From Rhizohabitans arisaemae (lineage in GTDB: Bacteria > Actinomycetota > Actinomycetes > Streptosporangiales > Streptosporangiaceae), in the NCBI RefSeq assembly GCF_025996515.1, contig NZ_BLRH01000024.1, positions 186,001 through 250,000 on the forward strand: DNA of 64,000 bases, given 5' to 3'. Position 1 is the first letter of the stretch. Every line of letters begins with the position of its first letter. A program made the translations under genes and the position numbers. The notes below the pieces were generated by a model. It searched no databases. It was not told where the DNA came from and worked only from the letters and a program-made list of their open reading frames with translations. Below, piece by piece: positions 33,401-39,926 of the stretch.

Positions 33401-35798
33401 GACGAACACCGTCTACGAGTGGGACGCCGCCGGCAACCGGACCAGGGCCGGGAACAAGGCCTTCGTCTACGACGAGCGGAACCGGCTGCTGTCCGGCGGC
33501 GGCAGCACCTACACCTACACCCCGCGCGGGACCCTGGCCGGCGAGACGACCGGCGGGGTCACCAAGAACCTGGTGTTCGACGCCTTCGACCAGCTGGTCT
33601 CCGACGGGGACGCCACCTACGCCTACGACAACCTGGGGCGCCTGGTCTCCCGCACCAAGGGGGGTGACCAGGAGCGGTTCTCCTACTCCGGGATCGAGAA
33701 CGACATCACCACGGTCACCGACGCGGCCGGGACGGTCAAGGCGCGGTTCGGCCGGGGGCCGGACGGGCAGCTCCTCGGCCTCGCCGAAGGCGGCGTGACG
33801 CTGGGGACGATGAGCGACCAGCACGACGACGTGGTGGCCACCTACTCGGGCAACGCCCTGGTGGACTCCACCGCGTACAGCCCGTTCGGCGAGGTCGGAG
33901 CCAGGACCGGGGTGAGCAGGCGGCTCGGCTTCCAGGGTGAGTACACCGACCCCGACACCGGGAAGGTGAACATGCACTCCCGGTGGTACACGCCGGGGAC
34001 CGGCGGGTTCGCCTCCCGGGACGACTTCACCATCAGCCCCTATCCGTCGGGCAACCTCAACCGGTACGCCTACGCGAACGGCGCCCCGCTCAACTACACC
34101 GACCCCTCCGGCAACTGCCCGTTCTGCATTCCGCTCCTCTGGGCGGTGGGCCGGGTCGTCGTCCAAGCCGCGGTACGGACCGCGGCCGTACGGGCCGTAC
34201 AGCATGTCGGCAGGGCGGTTCAGCGGGCGGTGCCCCAGGCGGCACGGCAGGTACCGCGGGCGGCCCGGCCGGTGGGCAAGCCGGTCGGGAAGCCGGTCGG
34301 CAAGCCGGCGGGAGGTCCGAGGGTCGGTAAACCGGCCGGGAAACCCGCGGGCAAACCCAAGGTCGGCAAGCCGGCGGGCAAGCCGAAGGTCGGCAAGCCC
34401 GCCGGGAAACCGAGGGTCGGCAAGCCCGCGGGCAAGCCGAGGGTCGGGAGACCGGGAGGCAAGCCGGCCGGCAAGCCGAAGATCGGTAAGCCGAAGGCCG
34501 GGAAACCGAAGGCGGGCAAGCCGGGTGGTAAGCCCAAGGCGGGCAAGCCGAAGGCCGGGAAACCCAAGGCGGGCAAGCCCAAGGCCGGGAAGCCGAAGGC
34601 AGGTAAGCCCAAGGCTGGGAAGCCGAAGGCGGGCAAGGGCGGCAAGGGCAAGGGCGGTAACAACAACAACATCAAGGACATGGTCATCGAGGCGAACTTC
34701 GATGACTTCGGGATCGCGACGGGGTTGCCCGGGCTGCCCGACGGCATTCAGTGCCGGAGTGTCCGGAGCTGCATCGTCGACGTGGTCGAGGACGTGGTCG
34801 AAGACGTCGTGGACGACGTGGTGGACCAGATCGTCGACGAGATCGTCCCCGAACTCCCGGCAGACGCGCCGGGCGTGGGGGGTGGCGGTGATTCGTGCGA
34901 CAGGCGGCGCAGCAGCTTCGTCCCCGGGACGCTCGTCCTCATGGGCGACGGCTCAAGCCGCCGCATCGAGGACGTCAAGGTGGGCGAGGAGGTGCTCGCC
35001 TCCGACCCGGCCACCGGCAGGACCGAGGCGAGGCCCGTACTCGCTCGGATCGACAGTGTCGGGGACAAGCGGCTGGTCGACCTCACCGTCGATCTGGACG
35101 GCGACCGCGGCGACGCCACCGACGTGATCACTGCGACCGACACCCATCCGTTCTGGGTTCCGGCCCTCCGCGACTGGGTGGAGGCGGGCCGACTCGAGCC
35201 CGGAACGTGGTTGCGGACCTCGGCCGGCACCTACGTCCAACTGACCGCCGTCGATCGGTGGACCGCGAGCCGACGGGTCCACAACCTCACCGTCGCCGAC
35301 TTCCACACCTTCTACGTCGTCGCCGGGGACAAGGCCCTCCTCGTCCACAACGACGGTGACGACTTCATCGACCTCTACCATGGCACCAACAGGGACGGTG
35401 AATCCGCGATCCGACGTTATGGGGTGAATCCGGATATCAGTGATCGTGGAATGGATTTCGGGTCCGGGTTCTATACGACCACCGATCGCTCCCAGGCTGA
35501 ACAGTGGGCCAATAGGCCGAGAAACAGGGGACAGGGCAGGGTCTTGCACTACCGGATTCCGCAGAGCGCCCTGGAGTCGCTGAACCGCAAGGACTTCACC
35601 GAGAACAGTGATGATCTGGCAGACTTCCTGCGCATGAATCGGACCAAGAGTGGTACGCATTCCTACGAGCTGGTCACAGGGCCGATGCTGATCAACGTCA
35701 AGAAATTCCTGAACGGAGCCGATCCGGTTTACTCCGGAAATCAGACGACGTTCTGTGGCCCGCGGGTCGGCGAGATCCTCGACCGATACCTTCAGTAG
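24444..35798 (+). CDS. Giant secreted RHS/YD-repeat polymorphic toxin with Hint and ART-like toxin domains
   Basis: 3,784 residues. In order: signal peptide (1-45, ending AAAQ); basic linker; nine about 100-120-residue beta-sandwich repeats with (V/A)(Q/E)VEHDP (about 200-1250); an FN3-like segment; RHS N-terminal domain; LamG-like domain (about 1573-1810); YD repeats to about 3160; RHS core LGFQGEYTDPDTG...DPSGNCPF; GKPKAGKP-type tail (about 3277-3400); an acidic VVEDVV repeat; Hint/pretoxin domain (S3491 to VHN3636); ART-like toxin (3637-3784) with YHGT, GFYTTTD and YELVTGP supplying a candidate H-Y-E triad, as in DUF3990 proteins. Hint self-cleavage would free a 148-residue toxin. Immunity gene follows 9 bp later. 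Confidence 0.93.
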   Translation: MHEVGSGLGFFGGRTWRARMAAVAAIACLPGLLQLTGNAFPAAAQPVPPKKLVLPVQQSGSAKGLPNLVDSAATKAKAGPASQKKGNRPKGALPLETRHVLTNEPAEGGLKSPPPLPWETKGSTAKRDETKKAGKARPDRPHNPGLTRKTPAVASGREVPAVGGTAVKPSARTTGLNSPATLSGTETGPGLGTGTFRSLTPWFKATISDPDDSFVGLRVEVEHDPAAPAGQGSGPIWSGQHPEYVTPDSTLTVNMPAGTLTDGWLVRWRMRGIGWTSGTPAYGAWTAWRSANVNLSQPATSDLAVAPATQGPDGWTWSSPTPTFSARVHDMQSRDVGLSVQVEHDPAAAGQGSGLIWQSIGGVYTASGGTVSLQTPSGELSDGWLVRWRVRGHVMNGASHLYGPWSGWQSAKVDRSKPAVANIYAGPGTQGDGLWTLSSVTPVFAARVDDPDGRDVGLSVQVEHDPAAAGQGSGLIWQSIGGVYTASGGTVYTQVPTGELSDGWRIRWRVRGHVMDGSSNLYGPWSLWQSARVDRSKPAVSNLGVSPATQGGGLWLFSSVTPSFSARVLDPESRDVGLSVQVEHDPAVPAQGSGLIWQSIGGVYTASGGTVSLQTPSGELSDGWLVRWRVRGHVMDGSSNLYGPWSGWQSARVDRSKPAVSNLGVSPATQSAEGWTISSVTPSFSARVLDPEGRNVGLSVQVEHDPAVVGQGSGLIWQSIGGVAMSSGGTVSLQTPSGELSDGWLVRWRVRGHVMNGSSNLYGPWSLWQSARVDRSKPAVSNLGVSPATQGSGLATLSTLTPSFSARVLDPEGRNVGLSVQVEHDPAVVGQGSGLIWQSIGGVAMSSGGTVSLQTPSGELSNGWLVRWRVRGHVMNGSSNLYGPWSLWQSARVTTGAPVGTALGVLPGTRGTGEWTLSSLTPWFHTRVTDPGGASSRLAAEVEHDPAAPAGQGSGSIWSGQDATAYPSGSNAWIQVPTAKLSDGWLIRWRVRGVTVGGVNGAWTDWQQARVALDKPTVSNVSTTPTTHSGITGIDHLASLTPSMVADLHHAEGLHSRLAVEVEHDPAAPAGQGSGPIWSGQTTTTHAPGTKAWLQVPTGRLSDGWWVRWRVRAVTTTGVGGPWTEWKSTLVDLKKPAVEELGMSPANRAQGSGLWTSATLTPTVYAKVTDHHERSSSLAVEVEHDPSMPSQGTGQIHAGTGTTSHASGSRTYAQIPAGKLAEGWLVRWRVRAITVTGVQGPWSGWESAKISALPFTKFSPENNSQVGTLFPTLSAHAEPVNEDQVTYWFQICAGTAPNWTWCESSQTWETDGNWEVPRTKLKWGETYWWHAKAATNLATVTSAWRTFTPTPEQGTLNSLLTSGTNDREFNHASGNYTHTDTDLSVPSAGLPLAVTRTYNSQDPRTTGAFGTGWSTRWDMRIDAEPQTSTLLVTYPDGQQLRFAAKGDGTYAAPPGAFATLAVRTEGGWRLMDKASTSYWFDSSGRLIRVSDNRNRTHELTYGTDGKLSKATATGGRSLTFTWTGGRVTTVSTDPVDGAPITWTYQYDGDKLVRVCPPDAGTACTAYTYADASRYRNLVLDSGPVSYWRLNETGTANGTKIASATAWNTGIDDGKLAGYSANLTAGVAGALTGSPDTAMRFGGTSDGTYVSLPRATISGRGGQLAVEAWFKTAGSGTVIGYQNTDSTHPSAHTPAVYIGTDGRLRGQFYTGTAAPITSAAAVNDGNWHHVVLSAADGTQTLYLDGQIVGTLAGTISHYDQWDTRIGFGFGSAAWPATTGSLAAFPFTGDIDEVALYGKPLGLQVVRAHYAARQVQPQLTRITEPSGKVWAQNVYAADGGRLTSHTDDNGGTWGLSAPVYAKESSTQTLATVTVTDPKGGTLVYADDPLRGNRTVTQTDQLGKTTRFEYDAGGFLAKVVDRNGNTTEPSFNVRGNMIASKRCRSAGSCQTEYYSHHLNVDNPFDPRNDEVVAVRDGRSSSATDDRYLTTLTFNAYGQETEERTPATPDFPGGRTSTTAYTTGTEPAVGGGTVPAGLIASERDPKNNETTYAYTASGDLARVTGPGGLVIRYTHDEIGRVVTKSEVSAAVPAGVTTTFAYDKQSRLVSYTGPGVRNEVTNATHTTKVTYTRDADGNLLTETATDLTGGDPARTTAYTYDPYGRVATTTGAEGGVVSYTWDGTGARTGVTDELGTRFEFGYTPRGELATRTIKGWTGSPVAPQAPEDKVLDAYAYDPGGRLAAEVDAMGRRTSYTYFGDDLLAQVIADDVRLNGSQTPRDVVLESNTYDAAGNLIGVVGGGGIERMDYVIDAADRVTSQTFDPQGMARKAEYDYDANDNTTRVRISAAGTSRTESIEYAYNADDAMTGKSVENGADDLVTTWTVDDRGLITAMTDARGNTPGADRTVYTTDIRYDLAGRPVEMRAPQVRVEKAGTAAVNARPTTRFGYDGAGRRTHTTDPEGDVTVSAYDRLGRVTSVTAPQYTQPGGGVLTPQQSYTYNAAGQVVSHTDARGSTWTTEYDRLGNRVRVTEPAATGQTAGQWVYEYDLLGEQLAGTDPTGARAQTTYDDLGRPITSTLIERSPTPQALVTTIEYDDAGARVKEIGPQSRTTTWAVNAAGEVVSETDPAGQATGYFYDLAGRTVKTVNPLGNSTITEYDLAGRPTKAKETNAAGTELRAVTYGHDLVGNPISETSAEGSTVRRVFDAANSLTELIEPVTATQSISTTFGYDASGEQTRSTDGRGNTVWTTYNSLGLIESIVEPVTTAHPNAADRTWTNVYDAGGNMLATLQPGGVRIDNEFDRLGRMVRQVGSNAQVVTPQWTYGFDKAGRTTAIGDYGLEYNDRGLLTRVTKAGTQTAAFAYDAYGNPTQRVDSGGTATYGWDVVDRLQSAADPVSGRTFTYAYDANDRPVSQTSVNPAGSQVYGYDAMDRIVEHTLKNDAGTQLAKITYGWDKDDNLVSKTTSGTAGSGTNTYGYDRSGRLTSWTDPSGTNTVYEWDAAGNRTRAGNKAFVYDERNRLLSGGGSTYTYTPRGTLAGETTGGVTKNLVFDAFDQLVSDGDATYAYDNLGRLVSRTKGGDQERFSYSGIENDITTVTDAAGTVKARFGRGPDGQLLGLAEGGVTLGTMSDQHDDVVATYSGNALVDSTAYSPFGEVGARTGVSRRLGFQGEYTDPDTGKVNMHSRWYTPGTGGFASRDDFTISPYPSGNLNRYAYANGAPLNYTDPSGNCPFCIPLLWAVGRVVVQAAVRTAAVRAVQHVGRAVQRAVPQAARQVPRAARPVGKPVGKPVGKPAGGPRVGKPAGKPAGKPKVGKPAGKPKVGKPAGKPRVGKPAGKPRVGRPGGKPAGKPKIGKPKAGKPKAGKPGGKPKAGKPKAGKPKAGKPKAGKPKAGKPKAGKPKAGKGGKGKGGNNNNIKDMVIEANFDDFGIATGLPGLPDGIQCRSVRSCIVDVVEDVVEDVVDDVVDQIVDEIVPELPADAPGVGGGGDSCDRRRSSFVPGTLVLMGDGSSRRIEDVKVGEEVLASDPATGRTEARPVLARIDSVGDKRLVDLTVDLDGDRGDATDVITATDTHPFWVPALRDWVEAGRLEPGTWLRTSAGTYVQLTAVDRWTASRRVHNLTVADFHTFYVVAGDKALLVHNDGDDFIDLYHGTNRDGESAIRRYGVNPDISDRGMDFGSGFYTTTDRSQAEQWANRPRNRGQGRVLHYRIPQSALESLNRKDFTENSDDLADFLRMNRTKSGTHSYELVTGPMLINVKKFLNGADPVYSGNQTTFCGPRVGEILDRYLQ
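25420..27140 (+). repeat. Tandem 360-bp coding repeats inside the RHS gene
   Basis: Five consecutive units of about 360 bp (VQVEHDP...LIWQSIGG...GELSDGW repeats) are nearly identical at DNA level. Neighbouring units from 25040 and to 28190 are more diverged. The identity implies recent duplication or gene conversion and makes repeat-number change likely. Confidence 0.85.
34266..34640 (+). repeat. Lys/Pro/Gly low-complexity repeat before the toxin module
   Basis: About 30 units of the form GKP(K/A/V)(A/V), for example GKPKAGKPKAGKP, encoded by 12-15-nt imperfect repeats. It is strongly basic and disordered and links the RHS shell to the Hint domain. Confidence 0.85.
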
Positions 35799-35807
35799 GA
35801 GAAGTCG

Positions 35808-36110
35808 ATGTCGGAGTTCGTTTTTCGAGTGACGGAGGAGACTCGCGAACAGCTTGAGTGGATCGCCGAGGAACTGCAGCGTTTCGGAATGTCCCGGGCC
35901 GAGGCCGTGGCGCGGATCAACCACCAGTGGCACGGGAGCGGCTTCGCGGAAGGTGCGGATTCTCTGCTCGGCCACGAGCTGCCCGAGTACTGGGCCACGT
36001 TGATCTACTACGTTGACGTGCCCGATTGGAGCGATGGCGTGGATCGATCGTCCTGGCCGGTGCTGGACCCGCCTCCACGGGGGTCCATGTACTGGACCCT
36101 CGATGAGTAG
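35808..36110 (+). CDS. Putative immunity protein for the ART-like toxin
   Basis: 100 residues, AGGAG before ATG 35808, 9 bp after the toxin stop and followed by a strong terminator, so the two genes form a closed toxin-immunity unit. The sequence is acidic (MSEFVFRVTEETREQLEWIA, LPEYWATLIYYVD, SMYWTLDE), without signal peptide, as expected for a cytoplasmic neutraliser. I recognise no named immunity family; the role rests on position and size. Confidence 0.75.
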   Translation: MSEFVFRVTEETREQLEWIAEELQRFGMSRAEAVARINHQWHGSGFAEGADSLLGHELPEYWATLIYYVDVPDWSDGVDRSSWPVLDPPPRGSMYWTLDE

Positions 36111-36152
36111 CCGGCGGAGGACGCCTCTGTTCGAACTCGGCTGAACCGTCGA

Positions 36153-36181
36153 GTGACCCCCGGGCTCGGCCCGGGGGTCAC
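36153..36181. terminator. Strong hairpin terminator after the immunity gene
   Basis: GTGACCCCCGGGC-TCG-GCCCGGGGGTCAC, 13 perfect pairs and a 3-nt loop, 42 bp after the stop codon. Confidence 0.8.
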
Positions 36182-36348
36182 ACTGTTCGCCGATAGCCGG
36201 CCCTTATGAGATCTGTATCTACAAAGTCTGATATTTCGCCAATAGGTGGATGAAGTATGAATAGTTGCGAGACCCGCCGTGGGTTTGCTAGCTTTTCAAC
36301 GATTTAATTGAGTCGCTCATGCCACGGTGAATCCGAGATGAGCGGCAG

Positions 36349-37170
36349 ATGAATCGCACGTCCTGCTCGGCGACGGGGTTGGTGTGTTTCTTGTCTGACA
36401 AGCTTGAGAGGCGAGTACCGGGCGGAAAAGAGCCCGCTTCGGCCAGGGGAACGTTCAAGGCTCAGTCCGAACAGGGGAAATCGCTGACCGGATGGCGGTT
36501 ACGGGTTCTCGCCCTCGCATGCTCGGCGGTGGTCCTGGCGCTGGCCTTTCACTTCGGGATGACGTTTCTGTATGTGGCGCCGTGGAACCCGGCGTATGAG
36601 AAGAGCGCGTCCGTGGTCGAGGGCTATATGAACCCCTACTTCGGGCAGAACTGGGAGTTGTTCGCCCCCGATCCGATCGACTACGACGCCCGGGTGCTGG
36701 TCCGGGCCAAGGTGAAGGACGCCTCGGGGTGGGAGCGGCACACCGGGTGGCTGGATGTGACCGGCCCGGAACGGGAGCTGACCCGGGGCTCCCTGTTCCC
36801 CGGCCGGCTGGCACGGGTGGTGGGCGGCGCCCGGCAGATGGTGACCGACGCCGATGTGCCGCCGTCGGCCGCGTCGCTCCCCGAAGAAGAAGAGGAGACC
36901 GAAGCGGAAACCGAGGAGGAGCCGCCCGACCCGGTCTTTCAGGATCAGGCGGTCCGGCATATCCGGGCGGTCGCCACACTGGCCGCGCGGGCCGAGTGGG
37001 GGGACGGGGTGACCGAGATCCAGCTGCGCGTCTCCGACCACATGTTCCCCCGTTTCGAGGACGGGGACCGGGACGGGGCGGGCACCAAGACCTACAGCGA
37101 CTTCGACTGGTGGCCGGCGGTGGCGATGAGCGCGGACGCGGTCCGGATGTGGAAGGAGTCACACCGGTGA
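36349..37170 (+). CDS. DUF5819 family membrane-anchored protein
   Basis: 273 residues. One N-terminal membrane segment at about 51-72 (LRVLALACSAVVLALAFHFG) is followed by MTFLYVAPWNPAYEKSASVVEGYMNPYFGQNWELFAPDP, the hallmark of DUF5819. An acidic stretch EEEEETEAETEEEPP interrupts the extracytoplasmic domain. The stop overlaps the next start (GTGA). DUF5819 with an HTTM partner resembles the SdpA/SdpB pair that matures the Bacillus SdpC toxin (family knowledge), but no SdpC-like gene is visible. The start has no clear ribosome binding site; GTG 36379 is possible. Confidence 0.85.
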   Translation: MNRTSCSATGLVCFLSDKLERRVPGGKEPASARGTFKAQSEQGKSLTGWRLRVLALACSAVVLALAFHFGMTFLYVAPWNPAYEKSASVVEGYMNPYFGQNWELFAPDPIDYDARVLVRAKVKDASGWERHTGWLDVTGPERELTRGSLFPGRLARVVGGARQMVTDADVPPSAASLPEEEEETEAETEEEPPDPVFQDQAVRHIRAVATLAARAEWGDGVTEIQLRVSDHMFPRFEDGDRDGAGTKTYSDFDWWPAVAMSADAVRMWKESHR

Positions 37171-38330
37171 GCACGGGGAACGAGCCGCTGCTGCCCGCAC
37201 CCGGGCGGCTGCTCGGCCTGGCCGGAGCCCGGCTGGCCGCGACGGTGGAGCGGGTGAGCGGGATCCGGTACGGCGTGTACGGGCTCGCGGTGCTGCGCGT
37301 CGGCTACGGCCTGGTGCTGCTCGCCCTGCTGCTCACCGGGTACACCGACCGCCGGCTGATCTGGGGTCCTGAGTCGGCTTGGACGCCGGACCTGTTCAAG
37401 GAGAGCCTGGCGGAGGACGGGACGTTCTCCCTGTTCGCGATCTCGGACTCAGGCGTCTGGTTCGAGGTCCTGTTCCACGTCTTCCTGCTGGTCGTGGTGC
37501 TGTTCATCCTGGGCTGGCGGACCCGGTGGATCACCCCGGTGCTGGCGGTCCTGGTGTGGTCGTGGCATCAGCGACAGCCGTGGGTGCTGGACGGCGGCGA
37601 CAACCTGATGCAGCTGGTGCTCTTCTATCTGATCTTCGCCGACCTGTCGGCCCGCTGGTCCCTGGACGACCGCAGGAGGGTACGGCGTGCCGCCGCCCGC
37701 GCCGCGAAGGCGTCGGCGGAGCCCGCTCCCGCCAAGCGCGACCGGAGCCTCGGCGAGGCTGAGAACGCCGTGCCGGGAGTGGCACCGGGTCTGCCCGCGT
37801 TCGAGGGTGGGCTGCGGTGGCGGCTGGCCACGATCGGCCACAACGCGGCGCTGGTGGCGACGCTCCTCCAGGTGAGCATCGTCTACTTCAACGCCGGCCT
37901 CCTCAAGGTCCAGGGCGAGATGTGGCAGCAGGGCACCGCCCTCTACTACACCCTGCGCACCGACGAGTTCGCGCCGTTCCCCCGGCTGAGCCGCCTGATC
38001 TGGGAGAACGACCTGGCGGTGGCCTCGGGCTCCTACTTTGCGGTCTTCATCCAGCTGGCCTTCCCGCTGCTCATGCTCAACCGGATCACCCGCAGGCTCG
38101 GCCTGGTCGCGGTGACGAGCATGCATCTGGGCATCGGGGTCCTCATGGGCCTCGGCTCGTTCTCCCTCATCATGGTCTTCTCAGACCTGCTGTTCGTCCG
38201 CAGCGGCACCTACCGCCGCGTCGGAGCCTTCGCCCAAGCCGTGTGGCACCGTACCCGAACACGAACCCGGCTATCCGCCACACCATCCCTCCCCAAACCA
38301 GCAAAACACCGAACTCTCACCGGATCCTGA
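37167..38330 (+). CDS. HTTM-domain (SdpB/vitamin K-dependent carboxylase-like) membrane protein
   Basis: 387 residues from GTG 37167. Several membrane segments: GLAVLRVGYGLVLLALLLTG, WFEVLFHVFLLVVVLFILGW, AVFIQLAFPLLMLN and LGLVAVTSMHLGIGVLMGLG. LRVGYG and the STVYFNAGLLKVQGEMW-like segment (IVYFNAGLLKVQGEMW) are HTTM signatures shared with SdpB and gamma-glutamyl carboxylase homologues. A basic cytoplasmic loop lies around residues 175-200. It is co-translated with the DUF5819 protein. Confidence 0.88.
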   Translation: MSTGNEPLLPAPGRLLGLAGARLAATVERVSGIRYGVYGLAVLRVGYGLVLLALLLTGYTDRRLIWGPESAWTPDLFKESLAEDGTFSLFAISDSGVWFEVLFHVFLLVVVLFILGWRTRWITPVLAVLVWSWHQRQPWVLDGGDNLMQLVLFYLIFADLSARWSLDDRRRVRRAAARAAKASAEPAPAKRDRSLGEAENAVPGVAPGLPAFEGGLRWRLATIGHNAALVATLLQVSIVYFNAGLLKVQGEMWQQGTALYYTLRTDEFAPFPRLSRLIWENDLAVASGSYFAVFIQLAFPLLMLNRITRRLGLVAVTSMHLGIGVLMGLGSFSLIMVFSDLLFVRSGTYRRVGAFAQAVWHRTRTRTRLSATPSLPKPAKHRTLTGS

Positions 38331-38380
38331 TAAATCAGGTTCCTTCGAGTTGGTGAACCCGGTAGGTTGCGGTTCGCGTG

Positions 38381-38453
38381 GGGCCTGTAGCGCAGCGGTC
38401 GTCGCACCTTCCCGCACAGGAGGGGGACGCCGGTTCGAATCCGGCCAGGCTCC
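38381..38453 (+). tRNA. tRNA-like gene, anticodon GCA (Cys), non-canonical
   Basis: 73 nt cloverleaf. Acceptor GGGCCTG/CAGGCTC (one G-U), three-pair D stem, anticodon stem CCTTC/GGAGG (one G-U), loop CCGCACA with anticodon GCA at 38414-38416, T arm GCCGG-TTCGAAT-CCGGC. Oddities are C33 instead of U33, C37, discriminator C and no encoded CCA. T8, A14, G15/C48 and G18G19 are kept. It may be a degenerate or specialised tRNA. Confidence 0.6.
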
Positions 38454-38467
38454 ACCGGCACGTGCTG

Positions 38468-38540
38468 GGGCTCGTGGCGCAGTGGTCGTCGTGCCGCCCT
38501 GTCAAGGCGGAGGACGCCGGTTCGAATCCGGCCGGGCCCG
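38468..38540 (+). tRNA. tRNA-Asp (anticodon GTC), unusual D arm
   Basis: 73 nt. Acceptor GGGCTCG/CGGGCCC, anticodon stem CCGCC/GGCGG with loop CTGTCAA (anticodon GTC at 38501-38503, U33 present), T arm identical to its neighbours, discriminator G as expected for Asp. The D arm lacks the usual A21 and has only three pairs. Confidence 0.75.
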
Positions 38541-38552
38541 CCGCAGGTACCT

Positions 38553-38625
38553 GGGTCTGTAGCGCAGTGGTCGTCGCACCTCTTTGGCAAAGAGGAGGAC
38601 GCCGGTTCGAATCCGGCCGGGCCCC
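38553..38625 (+). tRNA. tRNA-like gene, anticodon GGC (Ala)
   Basis: 73 nt. Acceptor GGGTCTG/CGGGCCC with two G-U pairs, anticodon stem CCTCT/AGAGG, loop TTGGCAA with anticodon GGC at 38586-38588, T arm GCCGG-TTCGAAT-CCGGC. Discriminator C rather than the A usual for alanine, and no G3-U70 pair at the third acceptor position (G-C there), so alanyl charging is doubtful. It ends 14 nt before the next coding start. Confidence 0.7.
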
Positions 38626-38639
38626 ACGAGGAGGGACGG

Positions 38640-39926
38640 ATGGACGAGGAGAGCGTCACGACGCTGCTGCGGCTCCTCGGCGAGGCCCGGGAGCTCTCGC
38701 TCGACGACCCGGCGCGGCTCCGAATCGAGAGTACGGCGCACGCTCTGGTCCGGGACGGGCGGCGCCACCGTCGCCGGGAACGCAAGCAGGCGATCGCTCG
38801 GGCCGACGCGGCGGTGCTCGCCGCCACGGCGATGGGCGCACCCGACCGGGTGATCGACGCCCCGGTTGAGGTGACGGGTGAGCCTGCGGGCAGGTTACGC
38901 AGATCGCGGATCTGCTATGTGTGCAAAGGCTCCTTCGACCGGGTCGACGGTTTCTATCATCTGCTCTGCCCGGCGTGTGCCGCCGACAACGCGAGTCGTC
39001 GTACGGCTCGCGCGGACCTCTCCGGACGGAGAGCATTGATCACCGGCGGCCGTACGAAGATCGGACATCGGCTCGCGCTGATGATGCTCCGCGACGGGGC
39101 GCAGGTCACGGTGACCACGAGGTTTCCCGCCGACGCGGCGCGCCGGTTCGCCGAAGCCGGGGACTGGCCGGGACGGCTGGAGATCGTCGCCATCGACCTG
39201 CGCGACCCACGGCAGGTGATCGCGTTCGCCGACGGACTGCTCGCCGCCGGTGAGCCGCTGGACATCCTGGTCAACAACGCCGCTCAGACTTTGCGTCGTC
39301 CCCCGTCGGCCTACGCCGCGCTGCTCGAAGCGGAGCGGCGGGAGCTCCCGCCCGGCAGCGCGGTGTCGGTGGTGCCGGGATTCGAACTCGAGGTCGATGA
39401 GAACGCGCTCGACGCGGTCGTGGACATGTCCGGCCTGCTCCCCGATCTTTCGCCGCGGAACTCCTGGTCGGCCCGGATCGGCGAGATTGACCCCGTGGAG
39501 CTACTGGAGGTCCATCTGATCAACGCGGTCGCGCCGTTTCTGCTGATCGACCGGTTGCTTCCCCTGCTGCTCGCCGCACCCGCCCCCCGCCGCTACATCG
39601 TCAACGTCTCGGCCGTGGAGGGCCAGTTCACCGTGGCCAACAAGACCAGCCGCCACCCCCACACCAACATGGCCAAAGCCGGACTGAACATGCTGACCCA
39701 CACCTCCGCCGCCGATCTCGCCCGCCAGGGCGTATATCTCTGCAGCGTCGACACCGGCTGGATCACCGACGAGAACCCGGTGCCGATCCGCGACCGGCTC
39801 GACCGCAGAACCCCGCTGGACGTGATCGACGGCGCGGCCCGTGTCTACGACCCGATCGTGCGCGGCGAAGCCGGCCACCCGGTCCACGGCGTCCTGCTCA
39901 AGGATTACGCGACGGCACCGTGGTAG
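38640..39926 (+). CDS. SDR-family oxidoreductase with N-terminal zinc-ribbon
   Basis: 428 residues, GAGGAGGG before ATG 38640. Residues about 1-80 are helical and charged; ICYVCKGSFDRVDGFYHLLCPACA is a CxxC...CxxC zinc ribbon at about 90-115. The SDR domain follows: RALITGGRTKIGHRLA (TGGRxxIG variant of the cofactor loop), ILVNNAAQTLRRP (NNA), then IVNVSAVEGQF and, in place of YxxxK, HTNMAKAGLNML with no Tyr four residues before the Lys. The catalytic Tyr therefore appears replaced by His or Asn. It overlaps the LRR gene. Function unknown. Confidence 0.82.
   Translation: MDEESVTTLLRLLGEARELSLDDPARLRIESTAHALVRDGRRHRRRERKQAIARADAAVLAATAMGAPDRVIDAPVEVTGEPAGRLRRSRICYVCKGSFDRVDGFYHLLCPACAADNASRRTARADLSGRRALITGGRTKIGHRLALMMLRDGAQVTVTTRFPADAARRFAEAGDWPGRLEIVAIDLRDPRQVIAFADGLLAAGEPLDILVNNAAQTLRRPPSAYAALLEAERRELPPGSAVSVVPGFELEVDENALDAVVDMSGLLPDLSPRNSWSARIGEIDPVELLEVHLINAVAPFLLIDRLLPLLLAAPAPRRYIVNVSAVEGQFTVANKTSRHPHTNMAKAGLNMLTHTSAADLARQGVYLCSVDTGWITDENPVPIRDRLDRRTPLDVIDGAARVYDPIVRGEAGHPVHGVLLKDYATAPW

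Noticed and set aside
37817-38356. Frame running past the HTTM gene end
   Set aside because: Shadow of the HTTM coding sequence with no start signal.
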